Source of the DNA: Eubacteriaceae bacterium
Lineage (GTDB): Bacteria > Bacillota > Clostridia > Lachnospirales > Lachnospiraceae
Reading direction: 5' to 3'
DNA length: 64,000 bases
Assembly: GCA_902362455.1 (NCBI GenBank)
Contig: CABIWJ010000002.1
Span: 341,640-405,639 of the forward strand
The stretch's first letter is position 1. Every line of letters starts with the position of its first letter. The translations under genes were made by a program, and so were the position numbers. A model generated the notes under the pieces. That model was not told where the DNA came from. It did no database searches and saw only the letters and a list, made by a program, of their open reading frames with translations. Positions 28,937-37,527 of the stretch are shown here, one piece after another.

Positions 28937-30315
28937 TGGACGTATTAAAGAAAGTACCAGTAAGAGAACAGGATCCTAAAGTAAGAGCAAAAAACTTTGA
29001 AGAGGTTTGTTTAGGATATAATATAGAAGAAGCTAAAGAAGAAGCAAGCAGATGTCTTAAATGTAAGAATCCACAATGTCAGAAAGGTTGTCCTGTTTCT
29101 ATAGATATTCCAAGCTTTATCAAAGAAGTCGAAGATGGAAATATTGAAGAGGCTGCTAAGATTATCGGTAGATCATCTGCACTTCCAGCTGTATGTGGAC
29201 GTGTATGTCCTCAGGAAAGCCAGTGTGAAGGTAAATGTATCCGTGGTATCAAAGGTGAACCAATATCAATTGGTAAACTTGAAAGATTTGTAGCAGATTG
29301 GTCAAGAGAAAATGGAATCGATCCTGAAAAATCTGCAGAATCAAATGGAAAAAAAGTTGCAGTTATAGGGTCAGGTCCTTCAGGACTTACTTGTGCTGGA
29401 GATTTGGCTAAATTAGGATATGATGTTACTATTTTCGAGGCTCTTCATGAACCAGGTGGAGTTTTAGTATATGGTATTCCTGAATTCCGTTTACCTAAAG
29501 ATACGGTAGTTAAACATGAAATAGAAAATGTTAAGAAATTAGGCGTTAAGATTGAGACAAACGTTGTAATCGGTCACTCTACAAAGATTGATGAATTGCT
29601 TAATGAAGAAGGATTTGACGCAGTATTTATCGGTTCGGGTGCGGGTCTTCCAAGATTCATGGGTATTCCTGGTGAAAGTGCAAATGGTGTATTTTCAGCA
29701 AATGAATATTTAACAAGAAGTAATCTTATGAAAGCTTTCAAAGAAGAATATGATACTCCAATAGTTGCAGGTAAGAAAGTTGCAGTTGTAGGTGGTGGTA
29801 ACGTTGCTATGGACGCAGCCAGAACAGCTTTAAGACTTGGTGCAGAAGTACATATCGTGTACAGAAGAAGTGAAGAAGAACTTCCAGCCAGAGTTGAAGA
29901 AGTACATCATGCAAAAGAAGAAGGCGTAATATTCGATTTATTAACAAACCCTGTTGAGATTCTTGAAGATGAAAAAGGATGGGTTAAAGGAATGAAATGT
30001 ATTAGGATGGAATTAGGTGAGCCTGATGCATCTGGAAGAAGAAAATCGGTTGAAGTACCTGGTTCAGAATTCATAATGGATGTAGATACAGTAATTATGT
30101 CACTTGGTACATCACCAAACCCATTAATTTCTTCAACAACAGTTGGACTGGATACAGACAGAAGAAAATGTATTATTGCTGATGAAACGGGTAAGACTAC
30201 TAAAGAAGCAGTATATGCAGGTGGAGATGCCGTTACAGGCGCTGCTACAGTTATTCTTGCAATGGAAGCTGGTAAAGCAGGTGCTAAAGGAATTCACGAA
30301 TTTCTTTCAAAATAA
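28936..30315 (+). CDS. nfnB: NADH-dependent ferredoxin:NADP+ oxidoreductase subunit B
   Basis: A 459-residue partner of NfnA, related to the glutamate synthase small subunit. An N-terminal Cys-rich domain binds two [4Fe-4S] clusters (CLKCKNPQCQKGCPVSI and CGRVCPQESQCEGKCIRG); FAD and NADPH sites follow (GSGPSGLTCAGDL and GGGNVAMDAARTALRLG). Length suits NfnB. No glutamate synthase large subunit is nearby, and the one-base overlap with nfnA decides the call. Confidence 0.93.
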   Translation: MDVLKKVPVREQDPKVRAKNFEEVCLGYNIEEAKEEASRCLKCKNPQCQKGCPVSIDIPSFIKEVEDGNIEEAAKIIGRSSALPAVCGRVCPQESQCEGKCIRGIKGEPISIGKLERFVADWSRENGIDPEKSAESNGKKVAVIGSGPSGLTCAGDLAKLGYDVTIFEALHEPGGVLVYGIPEFRLPKDTVVKHEIENVKKLGVKIETNVVIGHSTKIDELLNEEGFDAVFIGSGAGLPRFMGIPGESANGVFSANEYLTRSNLMKAFKEEYDTPIVAGKKVAVVGGGNVAMDAARTALRLGAEVHIVYRRSEEELPARVEEVHHAKEEGVIFDLLTNPVEILEDEKGWVKGMKCIRMELGEPDASGRRKSVEVPGSEFIMDVDTVIMSLGTSPNPLISSTTVGLDTDRRKCIIADETGKTTKEAVYAGGDAVTGAATVILAMEAGKAGAKGIHEFLSK

Positions 30316-30338
30316 ATTAGATTGTATATATAACAGAT

Positions 30339-30363
30339 GGAGCTGTATTTACGGCTCCTTTTG
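30339..30363 (+). terminator. Intrinsic terminator of nfnAB
   Basis: GGAGCTGT (30339-30346) pairs with ACGGCTCC (30351-30358) around a four-base loop and is followed by TTTT. It argues against a start at 30337 for the next gene. Confidence 0.75.
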
Positions 30364-30408
30364 TTGTATTATAGGAAATATATAATATTTAATGAAAAGG
30401 AGCAGTTT

Positions 30409-31407
30409 ATGCAGAATGAAAAACTTACAATAGTATTACCTGACTGTGATACAATCAGCAAGGGTGATTTAGACTTATCTTCATTAAGTGAATTTGGGGA
30501 TGTTATAACCTATCCATTAATAAAACGTGAGGAATTACCAGAGAGACTTGAAGAAGCCGATGTGATATTATGTAATAAGATTTTACTCAACGAAGATTCC
30601 TTAAGAAACGCAACAAAGTTAAAATATATTGGATTATTTGCAACAGGATACAATAATGTGGATTTAGAATATACTAATGCCAGAAATATTACTGTATGCA
30701 ATGCAGGAAGTTATTCGACAGATGCAGTTGCACAGCATACGTTTGCATTAATAATGAATTATTATAATAAGGTAGCAAAGTATGATAATTTTGTTAAAGA
30801 TAATGGATGGAAGAATAGTAAAATATTCTCGCCATTTATATATAATATGAGTGAGTTAGCCGATAAAAACATAGGTGTAATAGGTTTTGGAAGTATAGGT
30901 CAGAAGGTATGTGAAATTGCGAAAGCATTTAATATGAATATTATTGCATTTTCAAGGAATGAGAAAAATGTAAATAATATAATTAAGAAAAAATTTAATG
31001 ATTATAGTAATATAAGATATGGAAGTATCGATGATATTGCGAAGAATTCGGATATCATAACAGTACATTGTCCATTGAATAATGCATCAGAGAAAATGAT
31101 AAATGAAGAATTCCTAAGTAAATGCAAGAGTAACTGTTATTTTGTTAATACATCAAGAGGCGGTGTCGTTGATGAGCATGCTTTATGTAGGGCTCTTAAT
31201 AACGGAGTAATTGCAGGTGCGGGAATTGATGTACTTACAACAGAACCGATGGCAGAAGATTGCGAACTTCTGCATGCAAAAAATATTACAATTACACCAC
31301 ATGTAGCATGGGCACCACTTGAGACAAGAGAGAGATTATTAAATATTGTTAAGGATAATCTTAGAGCATTTATTAATGGAGAACCCCAAAATGTTATTAG
31401 ACAATGA
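30409..31407 (+). CDS. D-2-hydroxyacid dehydrogenase
   Basis: A 332-residue NAD(P)-dependent dehydrogenase of the D-isomer family (glycerate/hydroxypyruvate reductase type). The Rossmann motif GFGSIGQKV, the catalytic Arg in NTSRGGVVDE, the Glu of the TEPM segment and the His in ITPHVAW are all present. The ATG at 30409 is chosen (GGAG at 30399-30402, 6-base spacing); an in-frame start at 30337 would run through the nfnB terminator. The substrate cannot be assigned. Confidence 0.9.
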   Translation: MQNEKLTIVLPDCDTISKGDLDLSSLSEFGDVITYPLIKREELPERLEEADVILCNKILLNEDSLRNATKLKYIGLFATGYNNVDLEYTNARNITVCNAGSYSTDAVAQHTFALIMNYYNKVAKYDNFVKDNGWKNSKIFSPFIYNMSELADKNIGVIGFGSIGQKVCEIAKAFNMNIIAFSRNEKNVNNIIKKKFNDYSNIRYGSIDDIAKNSDIITVHCPLNNASEKMINEEFLSKCKSNCYFVNTSRGGVVDEHALCRALNNGVIAGAGIDVLTTEPMAEDCELLHAKNITITPHVAWAPLETRERLLNIVKDNLRAFINGEPQNVIRQ

Positions 31408-31479
31408 GGTATAGTTAATGTATAAAGACTAAGTTAACAGATAAGTACGAAGTTAACGAATAAAGAATGAGGTAAACAG

Positions 31480-32847
31480 ATGAAGAAAATAAATAATGTA
31501 TTACTGTGTATAATTATTCTGACATTAATACTGACAACAGGGTGTGGCAGTAAAAGTGATTCTGCTAAGGAAGCTGCAGCATTAGAATCATCAAGCAGTA
31601 TAACTACTAGTAATTTAGAAAGTACTACAATTACTGATGACTCAGAAAATGGTACAGCTTCTGATGACTCAGAAAATATGACAAACGATGAGTCGAGGAA
31701 TCAGATAAATTCAGAAGATGATAGTAATTCGTTAAGTGGCAGTACATTAGGTGGCAGTACATTAGGTGGCACACAGGATAAAAGTGATAGTCAGAATAAT
31801 AATAATGCTACAGAATTTTCATTAGTGATGGTTGGAGATGTGCTGCTTCATACACCGGTAAGCGATAGTGGTTTAATGGAAGACGGCAGTTATAATTATA
31901 GCCATTTATTTAGAAATGTAAGAAACGATATTGAAGAGGCGGACATTGCACTGGTTAATCAGGAAGTAATACTTGGAGGAACAGAGCTAGGATTATCAGG
32001 TTATCCTGCATTTAATGGGGCATATGAAGTTGGAGATGCACTTGTAGAAGCTGGTTTTGATGTGGTTCTACATGCTACAAATCACGCACTTGATAAGGGC
32101 AGACGTGGTATATTAAATTGCATTAATTATTGGAGAACTTCACATCCGGATATGGGAGTTATAGGAATTAATGAATCACAGGAGGAGCAGAATAATGTCT
32201 ATGTAAGAGAAGTAAATGGAATAAAAGTTGCTATTCTGAATTATACATATGGAACAAACGGAATTTCGCTTCCGTCTGATATGCCATATTGTGTAAATCT
32301 GTTAGACGGTGGGAAAATAGCTAAAGATATGGAAATTGCAAAGCAGATTTCGGATTTTATAATAGTATGTCCTCATTGGGGAACAGAATACACACATAAT
32401 GAGACGGCAGAACAGGAAAAATGGGCAGAATATTTTACGGAACTGGGTGCAAACCTTATTATTGGAACACACCCACATGTTATAGAACCTGTGAAATGGG
32501 TTGAGGCATCGAATGGAAATAGAGCATTAGTATATTACTCAATAGGTAATTTCATCAATGCCACAAGTGATTACGGACGAGGTGTTGCGAATCGTATGAT
32601 TGGTGCAATGGCAAAAGTAATAGTAGCTAAAAATTCAGATGGAAGTTTTTATGTAAAAGATTATAGTGCAATTCCACTTGTTACACAGATGATTAGTGGG
32701 CGTGGGCAGATTACTACATATAAATTGAGCGACTATTCCGAAGAATTAGCCGCTCAAAATGAAATTATATCAAGAGATTCAGTATTTTCACTGCAATATT
32801 GTAAAGAGCTATGTGATAGCGTATTTGGTGAAGTGAAACACAATTAG
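31480..32847 (+). CDS. CapA-family lipoprotein (PGA_cap metallophosphatase fold)
   Basis: A 455-residue exported protein. A signal peptide with lipobox LTTGC puts the lipid on C22. A Ser/Thr/Asp/Glu linker follows, including GGSTLGGSTLGG. The PGA_cap domain starts near residue 110 with MVGDVLLHTP and has NQEV, HATNHALDKG, CPHWGTEYT and GTHPHVIEPV, which carry its metal ligands. The family is named for poly-gamma-glutamate capsule synthesis, but many members occur alone as here, and the substrate is unknown. It ends 3 bases from a convergent gene. Confidence 0.88.
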   Translation: MKKINNVLLCIIILTLILTTGCGSKSDSAKEAAALESSSSITTSNLESTTITDDSENGTASDDSENMTNDESRNQINSEDDSNSLSGSTLGGSTLGGTQDKSDSQNNNNATEFSLVMVGDVLLHTPVSDSGLMEDGSYNYSHLFRNVRNDIEEADIALVNQEVILGGTELGLSGYPAFNGAYEVGDALVEAGFDVVLHATNHALDKGRRGILNCINYWRTSHPDMGVIGINESQEEQNNVYVREVNGIKVAILNYTYGTNGISLPSDMPYCVNLLDGGKIAKDMEIAKQISDFIIVCPHWGTEYTHNETAEQEKWAEYFTELGANLIIGTHPHVIEPVKWVEASNGNRALVYYSIGNFINATSDYGRGVANRMIGAMAKVIVAKNSDGSFYVKDYSAIPLVTQMISGRGQITTYKLSDYSEELAAQNEIISRDSVFSLQYCKELCDSVFGEVKHN

Positions 32848-32850
32848 TAC

Positions 32851-33477
32851 TTACTCAAAAATTTGCTGGTAGATATCTTCAATAAGCTTATCAAGATATG
32901 CTTCATCTAGTTCACCGAATTTATCAGATATTGCCTTTTTAATAAATGCTTCACGTTCAAAATAAAGATTGGCTTCATCGGTCGAAGAGAAATGTTCATC
33001 GATGGAGTCTTTTGTATATGTATCAGTTATATAAGAGATAACTGAAGAAGTGAAGTCCTCCTCTGACTTTATCTCACTCTTAATCTTTCCTGCACTTTTT
33101 AAAGATACAATTCCACCAATAAGGAAAACATTCAGTAAAGCTCCCATAACTATATAGAACAGAATTCCTGAAAGTCCCTCAAATGCAAAATGAATTGGCA
33201 ATACATCAAGAGCATTGAGAATTAAGAAAATGTCACCTAAGACACCTACAATTATAAGTGATAATGACGAAGAATGTAGGTCTTTATATTTATCTGATTT
33301 AGTAATATATTGTTTACCAGAGTTAGATATAAAATCTTCGCCTGAATTATCATTTGTAAATGCATCCTCAGATGTATTTGTATCATTGTCAAGCTCATCT
33401 ACAAGTTCACATTCACAATCAGGACAAATAGTTTTACCCTCAACATACTTGTATTTACATTTAGGACAGTATGGCAT
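32851..33477 (-). CDS. Zinc-ribbon membrane protein
   Basis: A 208-residue protein starting with a zinc ribbon (CPKCKYKYVEGKTICPDCEC). An acidic linker leads to two membrane segments (about 78-100 and 107-132) and a cytosolic helical tail. The start is the ATG at 33475-33477 with GGAGG 5 bases upstream; a longer reading to 33654 adds only AT-rich hydrophobic residues. No family function is recognised. It belongs to the same broad zinc-ribbon group as the 24957 and 26257 genes. Confidence 0.7.
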   Translation of the reverse strand: MPYCPKCKYKYVEGKTICPDCECELVDELDNDTNTSEDAFTNDNSGEDFISNSGKQYITKSDKYKDLHSSSLSLIIVGVLGDIFLILNALDVLPIHFAFEGLSGILFYIVMGALLNVFLIGGIVSLKSAGKIKSEIKSEEDFTSSVISYITDTYTKDSIDEHFSSTDEANLYFEREAFIKKAISDKFGELDEAYLDKLIEDIYQQIFE

Positions 33478-33687
33478 ATTAACCTCCGTTTCTGCATACA
33501 TTTTCATTGCTGCCATAGAAATATTAATAAAAATAATAAAATAAATAGTAATTATAATTATTTGATTTAGTAAGATTATATATGAATTACAATATAAAGT
33601 AAATGAATATATCAGATTTATAAAAGTATTGTGAAATAAGGTGTTATATGACAATACTTTAAAATTAGCAGATTTTAACTTTTATAA

Positions 33688-33763
33688 TATAATTCATATG
33701 AATAAACGTTATAAATTGTTTATTGTATAATTCATATGGATAAACGTTATAAATTATTTATGA
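33688..33763. repeat. Two tandem 38-base direct repeats at the 3' end of rlmH
   Basis: Units 33688-33725 and 33726-33763 start TATAATTCATATG and share TAAACGTTATAAATT. They differ at a few positions. The second unit contains the last codons and stop of rlmH. Confidence 0.8.
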
Positions 33764-34233
33764 TATGGTTCGTTGTTAATAATTCTGTATGAACGATAAA
33801 TCTGTTCTAACAAAATTACGCGCATCAATTGGTGTGGAAATGTCATTTTTGAAAAACTTAATTTGTAATCAGAACGATTTGACACATTTTCAGATAAACC
33901 AAGTGAACCTCCGATTATAAAAGTAATGTGACTTGTGCCTGAAATTCCTAATGAATTGATTTTCTGTGCCATTTTCTCGGAAGAAATCATTTCACCATTG
34001 ATTTCGAGGGTAATAACATATGAGTCATCGGAAATATTTTTTAAAATACGTTCGCCCTCCTTATCTTTAATCTGTCTGTTAACAGTCTCAGATGCATTTT
34101 CAATGGTTTTCTCATCCTGCAACTGAATTATTTCAAGTTTACAATATTTAGAAAGCCTTTTAGAATATTCAGCTATTGCATCTGACAGATATTTTTCTTT
34201 AATTTTACCAACGCAGATAATTGTAATCTTCAA
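33754..34233 (-). CDS. rlmH: 23S rRNA pseudouridine-1915 N3-methyltransferase
   Basis: A 159-residue SPOUT-class methyltransferase acting on 70S ribosomes. It starts MKITIICVGKIKEKYL and has the SAM-knot motifs FIIGGSLGL and HQLMRVILLEQIYRSYRI; length is exactly typical. GGAGG precedes the ATG. Its final codons lie in a duplicated 38-base repeat. It is divergent from the RlmD-type gene across 270 AT-rich bases with no other gene. Confidence 0.96.
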   Translation of the reverse strand: MKITIICVGKIKEKYLSDAIAEYSKRLSKYCKLEIIQLQDEKTIENASETVNRQIKDKEGERILKNISDDSYVITLEINGEMISSEKMAQKINSLGISGTSHITFIIGGSLGLSENVSNRSDYKLSFSKMTFPHQLMRVILLEQIYRSYRIINNEPYHK

Positions 34234-34503
34234 GTTTAAACCTCCGGTAATGTAGGATTTTAGATGAGTGTATTAAATTATATAATAACGATATAACAGA
34301 ATTTGAAAATTTTAAATACTCAATCTTTATATATTAATCACTAAATTATATAATTATATTTTTCAAAATAATCTTAATAATTTTACTATTTTTAATTGGA
34401 AATGACAAGGACTGTTTCGTTGCTTTATTTGCTTTATTGTGTTACATTAATAGAAGTACAAAATGTTATCGGTTAAAAATACAGATAAGAAAGGTCATAT
34501 AAA

Positions 34504-35892
34504 ATGCAGGATAAAAAAGATAATAAGTTTAATAAAAATGTTAATATAAAAAATAAAAATACAGGAAATATAAATGGCAAAAATAATGATGTCCAAAATG
34601 CAGGTAAGCAAAATGTTAATGGTAAAAATAACAGTTTAAAGAATGCAGGTAAACAAAATGTTAATAGTAAAAATAACAGTTTAAGGAATGCAGGTAAACA
34701 AAATATAAATGTTAAAAATGTAAGTTTAAAGAATTCACATAAATCTTCTGTCTGTCCATATTCTATTAAATGTGGTGGCTGTGAATACATTGATATGCCA
34801 TATAAGGAGCAGCTTAAATTAAAAGAGAAGCAGGTAAGAAAACTTCTTAATAAACATTGTGAAGTAAAACCGATTATTGGAATGGACAATCCATTTAATT
34901 ATAGAAATAAGGTTCACGCAGTATTAGGAAGAAACAGACATGGAGAGATTCTGTCTGGAATCTATGAAAACAATTCTCACAGAATAATAAATGTTGAAAG
35001 CTGTATGATTGAGAATAGAAATGCTGATGAAATTATACAGAGCATAAAAGGTCTGTTAAAATCATTTAAAATAAAGGTGTATGATGAGGATACAGGATAC
35101 GGACTTCTAAGACATATATTAGTAAGAACTGGTCATAAGACAGGTGAGGTTATGGTAATTTTAGTATTAGTGTCACCAATTCTTCCGTCAAAGAATAATT
35201 TTGTTAAAGCCTTAAGAAAATTGCATCCTGAGATTTCTACGGTCGTAATTAATGTAAATGATAAGAAAACAAGTATGGTTCTGGGCAAACGTGATATTGT
35301 ATTATATGGAAAAGGATATATAGAAGATGTGTTATGTGGAAACAGATACAGAATTTCACCACAGTCATTTTATCAGATTAATCCTGTTCAGACAGAAGTC
35401 TTATATAATAAAGCAATTAAGTTAGCAGGACTTACAGGCAATGAAATGGTTATTGATGCATATTGTGGTATTGGAACTATAGGTATTACTGCAAGTAGTA
35501 AGGCGAAGGAAGTAATTGGTGTGGAATTGAATCCTGATGCTGTTAAAGATGCATATAATAACGCTAAGATAAATGGAATCAAAAACATAAAATTTACGTG
35601 TGATGATGCCGGAAAATTTATGGTTAAGATGGCTGACAATGGAATGACGGCTGACGTAGTATTTATGGATCCACCAAGAAGTGGCAGCACAGAAGAGTTT
35701 ATAGATGCAGTTGTTAAATTGTCACCTGACAGAGTTGTATATATATCGTGCAATCCTGTGACTTTAGAAAGAGATTTATGCTATTTTGAAAAGTGTGGAT
35801 ATATGGCAGTGGTGGATTATCCAGTAGATATGTTTGCGATGACGGGACATGTGGAGACGGTGTGTTTGCTGTCGAAGAAATGCCAATTTTAA
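34504..35892 (+). CDS. RlmD/RumA-type 23S rRNA (uracil-5)-methyltransferase
   Basis: A 462-residue SAM-dependent 5-methyluridine methyltransferase. Residues 1-80 are an Asn/Lys-rich extension with three 15-residue repeats. The iron-sulfur Cys cluster starts at CPYSIKCGGCEY. SAM motifs (DAYCGIGTIG), DPPRSG and the catalytic Cys in YISCNPVTLERDL are present. There is no TRAM domain. The extension is unlike most relatives and the repeats could change length in frame. The 280 bases after the stop hold no recognised gene. Whether it modifies U1939 or another site is unknown. Confidence 0.88.
   Translation: MQDKKDNKFNKNVNIKNKNTGNINGKNNDVQNAGKQNVNGKNNSLKNAGKQNVNSKNNSLRNAGKQNINVKNVSLKNSHKSSVCPYSIKCGGCEYIDMPYKEQLKLKEKQVRKLLNKHCEVKPIIGMDNPFNYRNKVHAVLGRNRHGEILSGIYENNSHRIINVESCMIENRNADEIIQSIKGLLKSFKIKVYDEDTGYGLLRHILVRTGHKTGEVMVILVLVSPILPSKNNFVKALRKLHPEISTVVINVNDKKTSMVLGKRDIVLYGKGYIEDVLCGNRYRISPQSFYQINPVQTEVLYNKAIKLAGLTGNEMVIDAYCGIGTIGITASSKAKEVIGVELNPDAVKDAYNNAKINGIKNIKFTCDDAGKFMVKMADNGMTADVVFMDPPRSGSTEEFIDAVVKLSPDRVVYISCNPVTLERDLCYFEKCGYMAVVDYPVDMFAMTGHVETVCLLSKKCQF
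34597..34731 (+). repeat. Three 45-base tandem repeats inside the RlmD-type gene
   Basis: Units at 34597, 34642 and 34687 each encode N-A-G-K-Q-N-[VI]-N-x-K-N-x-S-L-[KR]. The 45-base period keeps the frame, so slippage would change only linker length. Confidence 0.9.
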
Positions 35893-36093
35893 GCGGGTTT
35901 GTGGCCTATTTTGAAGGAAACATATCGCAAAAAAGGTTTAAAAATATGTGCTTGTATTGAAAAATTGAATACGAGTCTAGTAAAAATAGACCTTTTGGCG
36001 TAGTTGGTATCAGGTGCGCTGAAAGGTTATTTTTATGGAATTTTGTACGCGGAGAGGTAATGGGCTGTACGCTGAAATATGTATAGATTTAGA

Positions 36094-36122
36094 TTGATTT
36101 TCGGCGTCTCTGCACTTATAAT
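36094..36122 (+). promoter_or_regulatory. Promoter of left HTH cassette
   Basis: TTGATT (36094-36099), a 17-base spacer and TATAAT (36117-36122). The right-hand HTH remnant has the same hexamers and spacing at 44738-44766. Confidence 0.6.
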
Positions 36123-36172
36123 AAATGGTAGAGTAAAATGTCGTATTTTATAAATTTATTGAGGTAAGAAAT

Positions 36173-36298
36173 ATGGAATATATGACAATTAAAGAAACAG
36201 CAGAAGAGTGGAATCTTTCAGTGAGAAGAGTGCAGACAATCTGTAACGAAGGAATGAATATCTGCCGAATAGCACATCTGCTGTTAAGGAAGCTTTGA
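36173..36298 (+). pseudogene. Truncated helix-turn-helix gene joined to hsdR
   Basis: ATG 36173 (GAGGT upstream) begins MEYMTIKETAEEWNLSVRRV, the N-terminus of a small HTH family common beside restriction loci in Clostridia. Homology stops near residue 28 (about 36257). The frame then runs out of phase through hsdR sequence and stops at 36298. It marks a recombination or deletion junction. Confidence 0.75.
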
Positions 36299-37178
36299 TG
36301 GGAGGAAACACAGAAAGTGATTATCTGCTCTTTATTGATGAAAAAGCTATTGCAGTTGTTGAGGCAAAAAGAGAAGAGAATCCTCTTGGTGATGAAGTCA
36401 ATAAGCAGGCAGAGGACTATGCTGTTTCTCCACAGGACTGGTATGGTTTGAGAAGCTTATTCCTTTAGTGTATATGGCTAATGGAAATAAGATATATTTC
36501 AAAAATATGCTTGTTGAAGATAGTGATTATGAAGAACTGTCACAGATGCATTCTCCAAAGAAGATACTTCAGATTGTTAGAAAGAAATCGGAGTATGGAG
36601 CACTTCCATTGATCGAGAAACGTGGTCTTCGTGATTGCCAGTATAGAGCAGAAGTTAAGTTTGAGGAGTCATTGAAGATGGGGAATAAAAAGAATCTGGC
36701 AGTGCTTGCTACAGGTTCCGGTAAAACTTATCTTGCATGTTTAGCTTCATACAGATTGCTTAATTATACACCTACAAAGAGAATTTTATTCCTTGTAGAT
36801 AGAAATAACCTTGCAAGGCAAACAGAGTCTGAGTTTAGCGTGTTTGACCGCACAGAAGGCCAGCAGAAAATGGGAAATCTTTATACAATCAACAGACTTA
36901 AGAAGGAAGAAGATATCAAGGGTGATATTGTAATTTCTACAATTCAGAAATTATTCTGCGTATTAACTGGTCAGGAAATAAATGATAGTGATGAAGATGC
37001 TGAGGATGAAAAAGCTAAAGCAGATGAAGAAAAGGATAGTAAGACAGTAGTTGACCTGGGTAATGATTTGAAGCTTCCACCAGACTATTTCCAGTTAATT
37101 ATTGTGGATGATGAGCGCGTTATAATAACGACAAAGTTAGAGAAATCCAGTAAAATCAAGGGGTTAGCACTAATTTAG
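36258..37178 (+). pseudogene. hsdR: Type I restriction endonuclease HsdR remnant
   Basis: This is a broken hsdR. From about 36260 one frame reads LPNSTSAVKEALMGGNTESD, then FIDEKAIAVVEAKREENP, which is the PD-(D/E)xK-type nuclease core. A frameshift near 36440 moves the reading to the frame of 36468-37178, which carries helicase motif I (ATGSGKTYLACLA) and DRNNLARQ. It ends at the DEx(D/H) region (LIIVDDE) and continues into unrelated residues. The N-terminus, most of the helicase and the C-terminus are missing. It lies at the left edge of the defence island. Confidence 0.85.
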
Positions 37179-37251
37179 TCCTTATTTTTATACCATTTTA
37201 TCGGTAGATTTTGGCTAGGGTCTGAACAGTAACTAAGTTTAAATTATTTTC

Positions 37252-37280
37252 TTGTGTGTCACATTAATGCGACATATAAT
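37252..37280 (+). promoter_or_regulatory. Distal promoter with palindromic operator
   Basis: TTGTGT (37252-37257), a 17-base spacer and TATAAT (37275-37280). GTCACATTAATGCGAC (37258-37273) is an inverted repeat with one mismatched pair filling the spacer. A related site lies upstream of the Argonaute gene at 41380. It is a candidate binding site for the WYL regulator encoded at 40320. Confidence 0.55.
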
Positions 37281-37463
37281 ATAATAGGATAGAGTCATAA
37301 AAGGAGTTGAGAAACATATTTTGAGGGGGTAAGTACTAAATAACGATGACATGAAAAAGGAAGTTTTCTAACGATAAATGTTTATATATGATGTATGTAT
37401 GTTTAAATTATACTATATTTATGACGAATGAAGTGCAAATACACTATATATAGTTGCTACGTG

Positions 37464-37492
37464 TTGAAAATGGGAAAAAATTGTGATATTAT
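37464..37492 (+). promoter_or_regulatory. Proximal promoter of the CBASS operon
   Basis: TTGAAA (37464-37469), a 17-base spacer and TATTAT (37487-37492), placing the transcript start about 29 bases before the ATG at 37528. Confidence 0.55.
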
Positions 37493-37527
37493 TTAATAAA
37501 ACAGAACATAAGTTTGGCGGTGAAAGG

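Larger units (their letters stand above)
37179..37527. other. Upstream region of the CBASS operon
   Basis: No gene is seen. It contains a distal promoter with a palindrome in its spacer (37252-37280) and a proximal promoter (37464-37492). ACTATAT near 37414 and ATATAGT near 37448 form a further inverted repeat. Confidence 0.6.

Noticed and set aside
30337..30408. Upstream in-frame start for the 2-hydroxyacid dehydrogenase
   Set aside because: It would translate through the nfnAB terminator; ATG 30409 has a proper GGAG and the family N-terminus.
33478..33654. N-terminal membrane extension of the zinc-ribbon gene
   Set aside because: The residues are AT-driven Ile/Tyr/Asn, while GGAGG five bases before 33477 marks the real start.
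34597..34731. CRISPR-like tandem repeat
   Set aside because: The 45-base units abut without spacers and are codons of one open reading frame.
35893..36093. Short readings such as EYESSKNRPFGVVGIRCAE after the RlmD-type gene
   Set aside because: One frame looks protein-like for about 40 codons but has no start, ribosome site or recognised family.
36468..37178. Stand-alone 236-residue DEAD/helicase protein
   Set aside because: It is the shifted continuation of hsdR and ends in non-homologous residues, so it was called a pseudogene.
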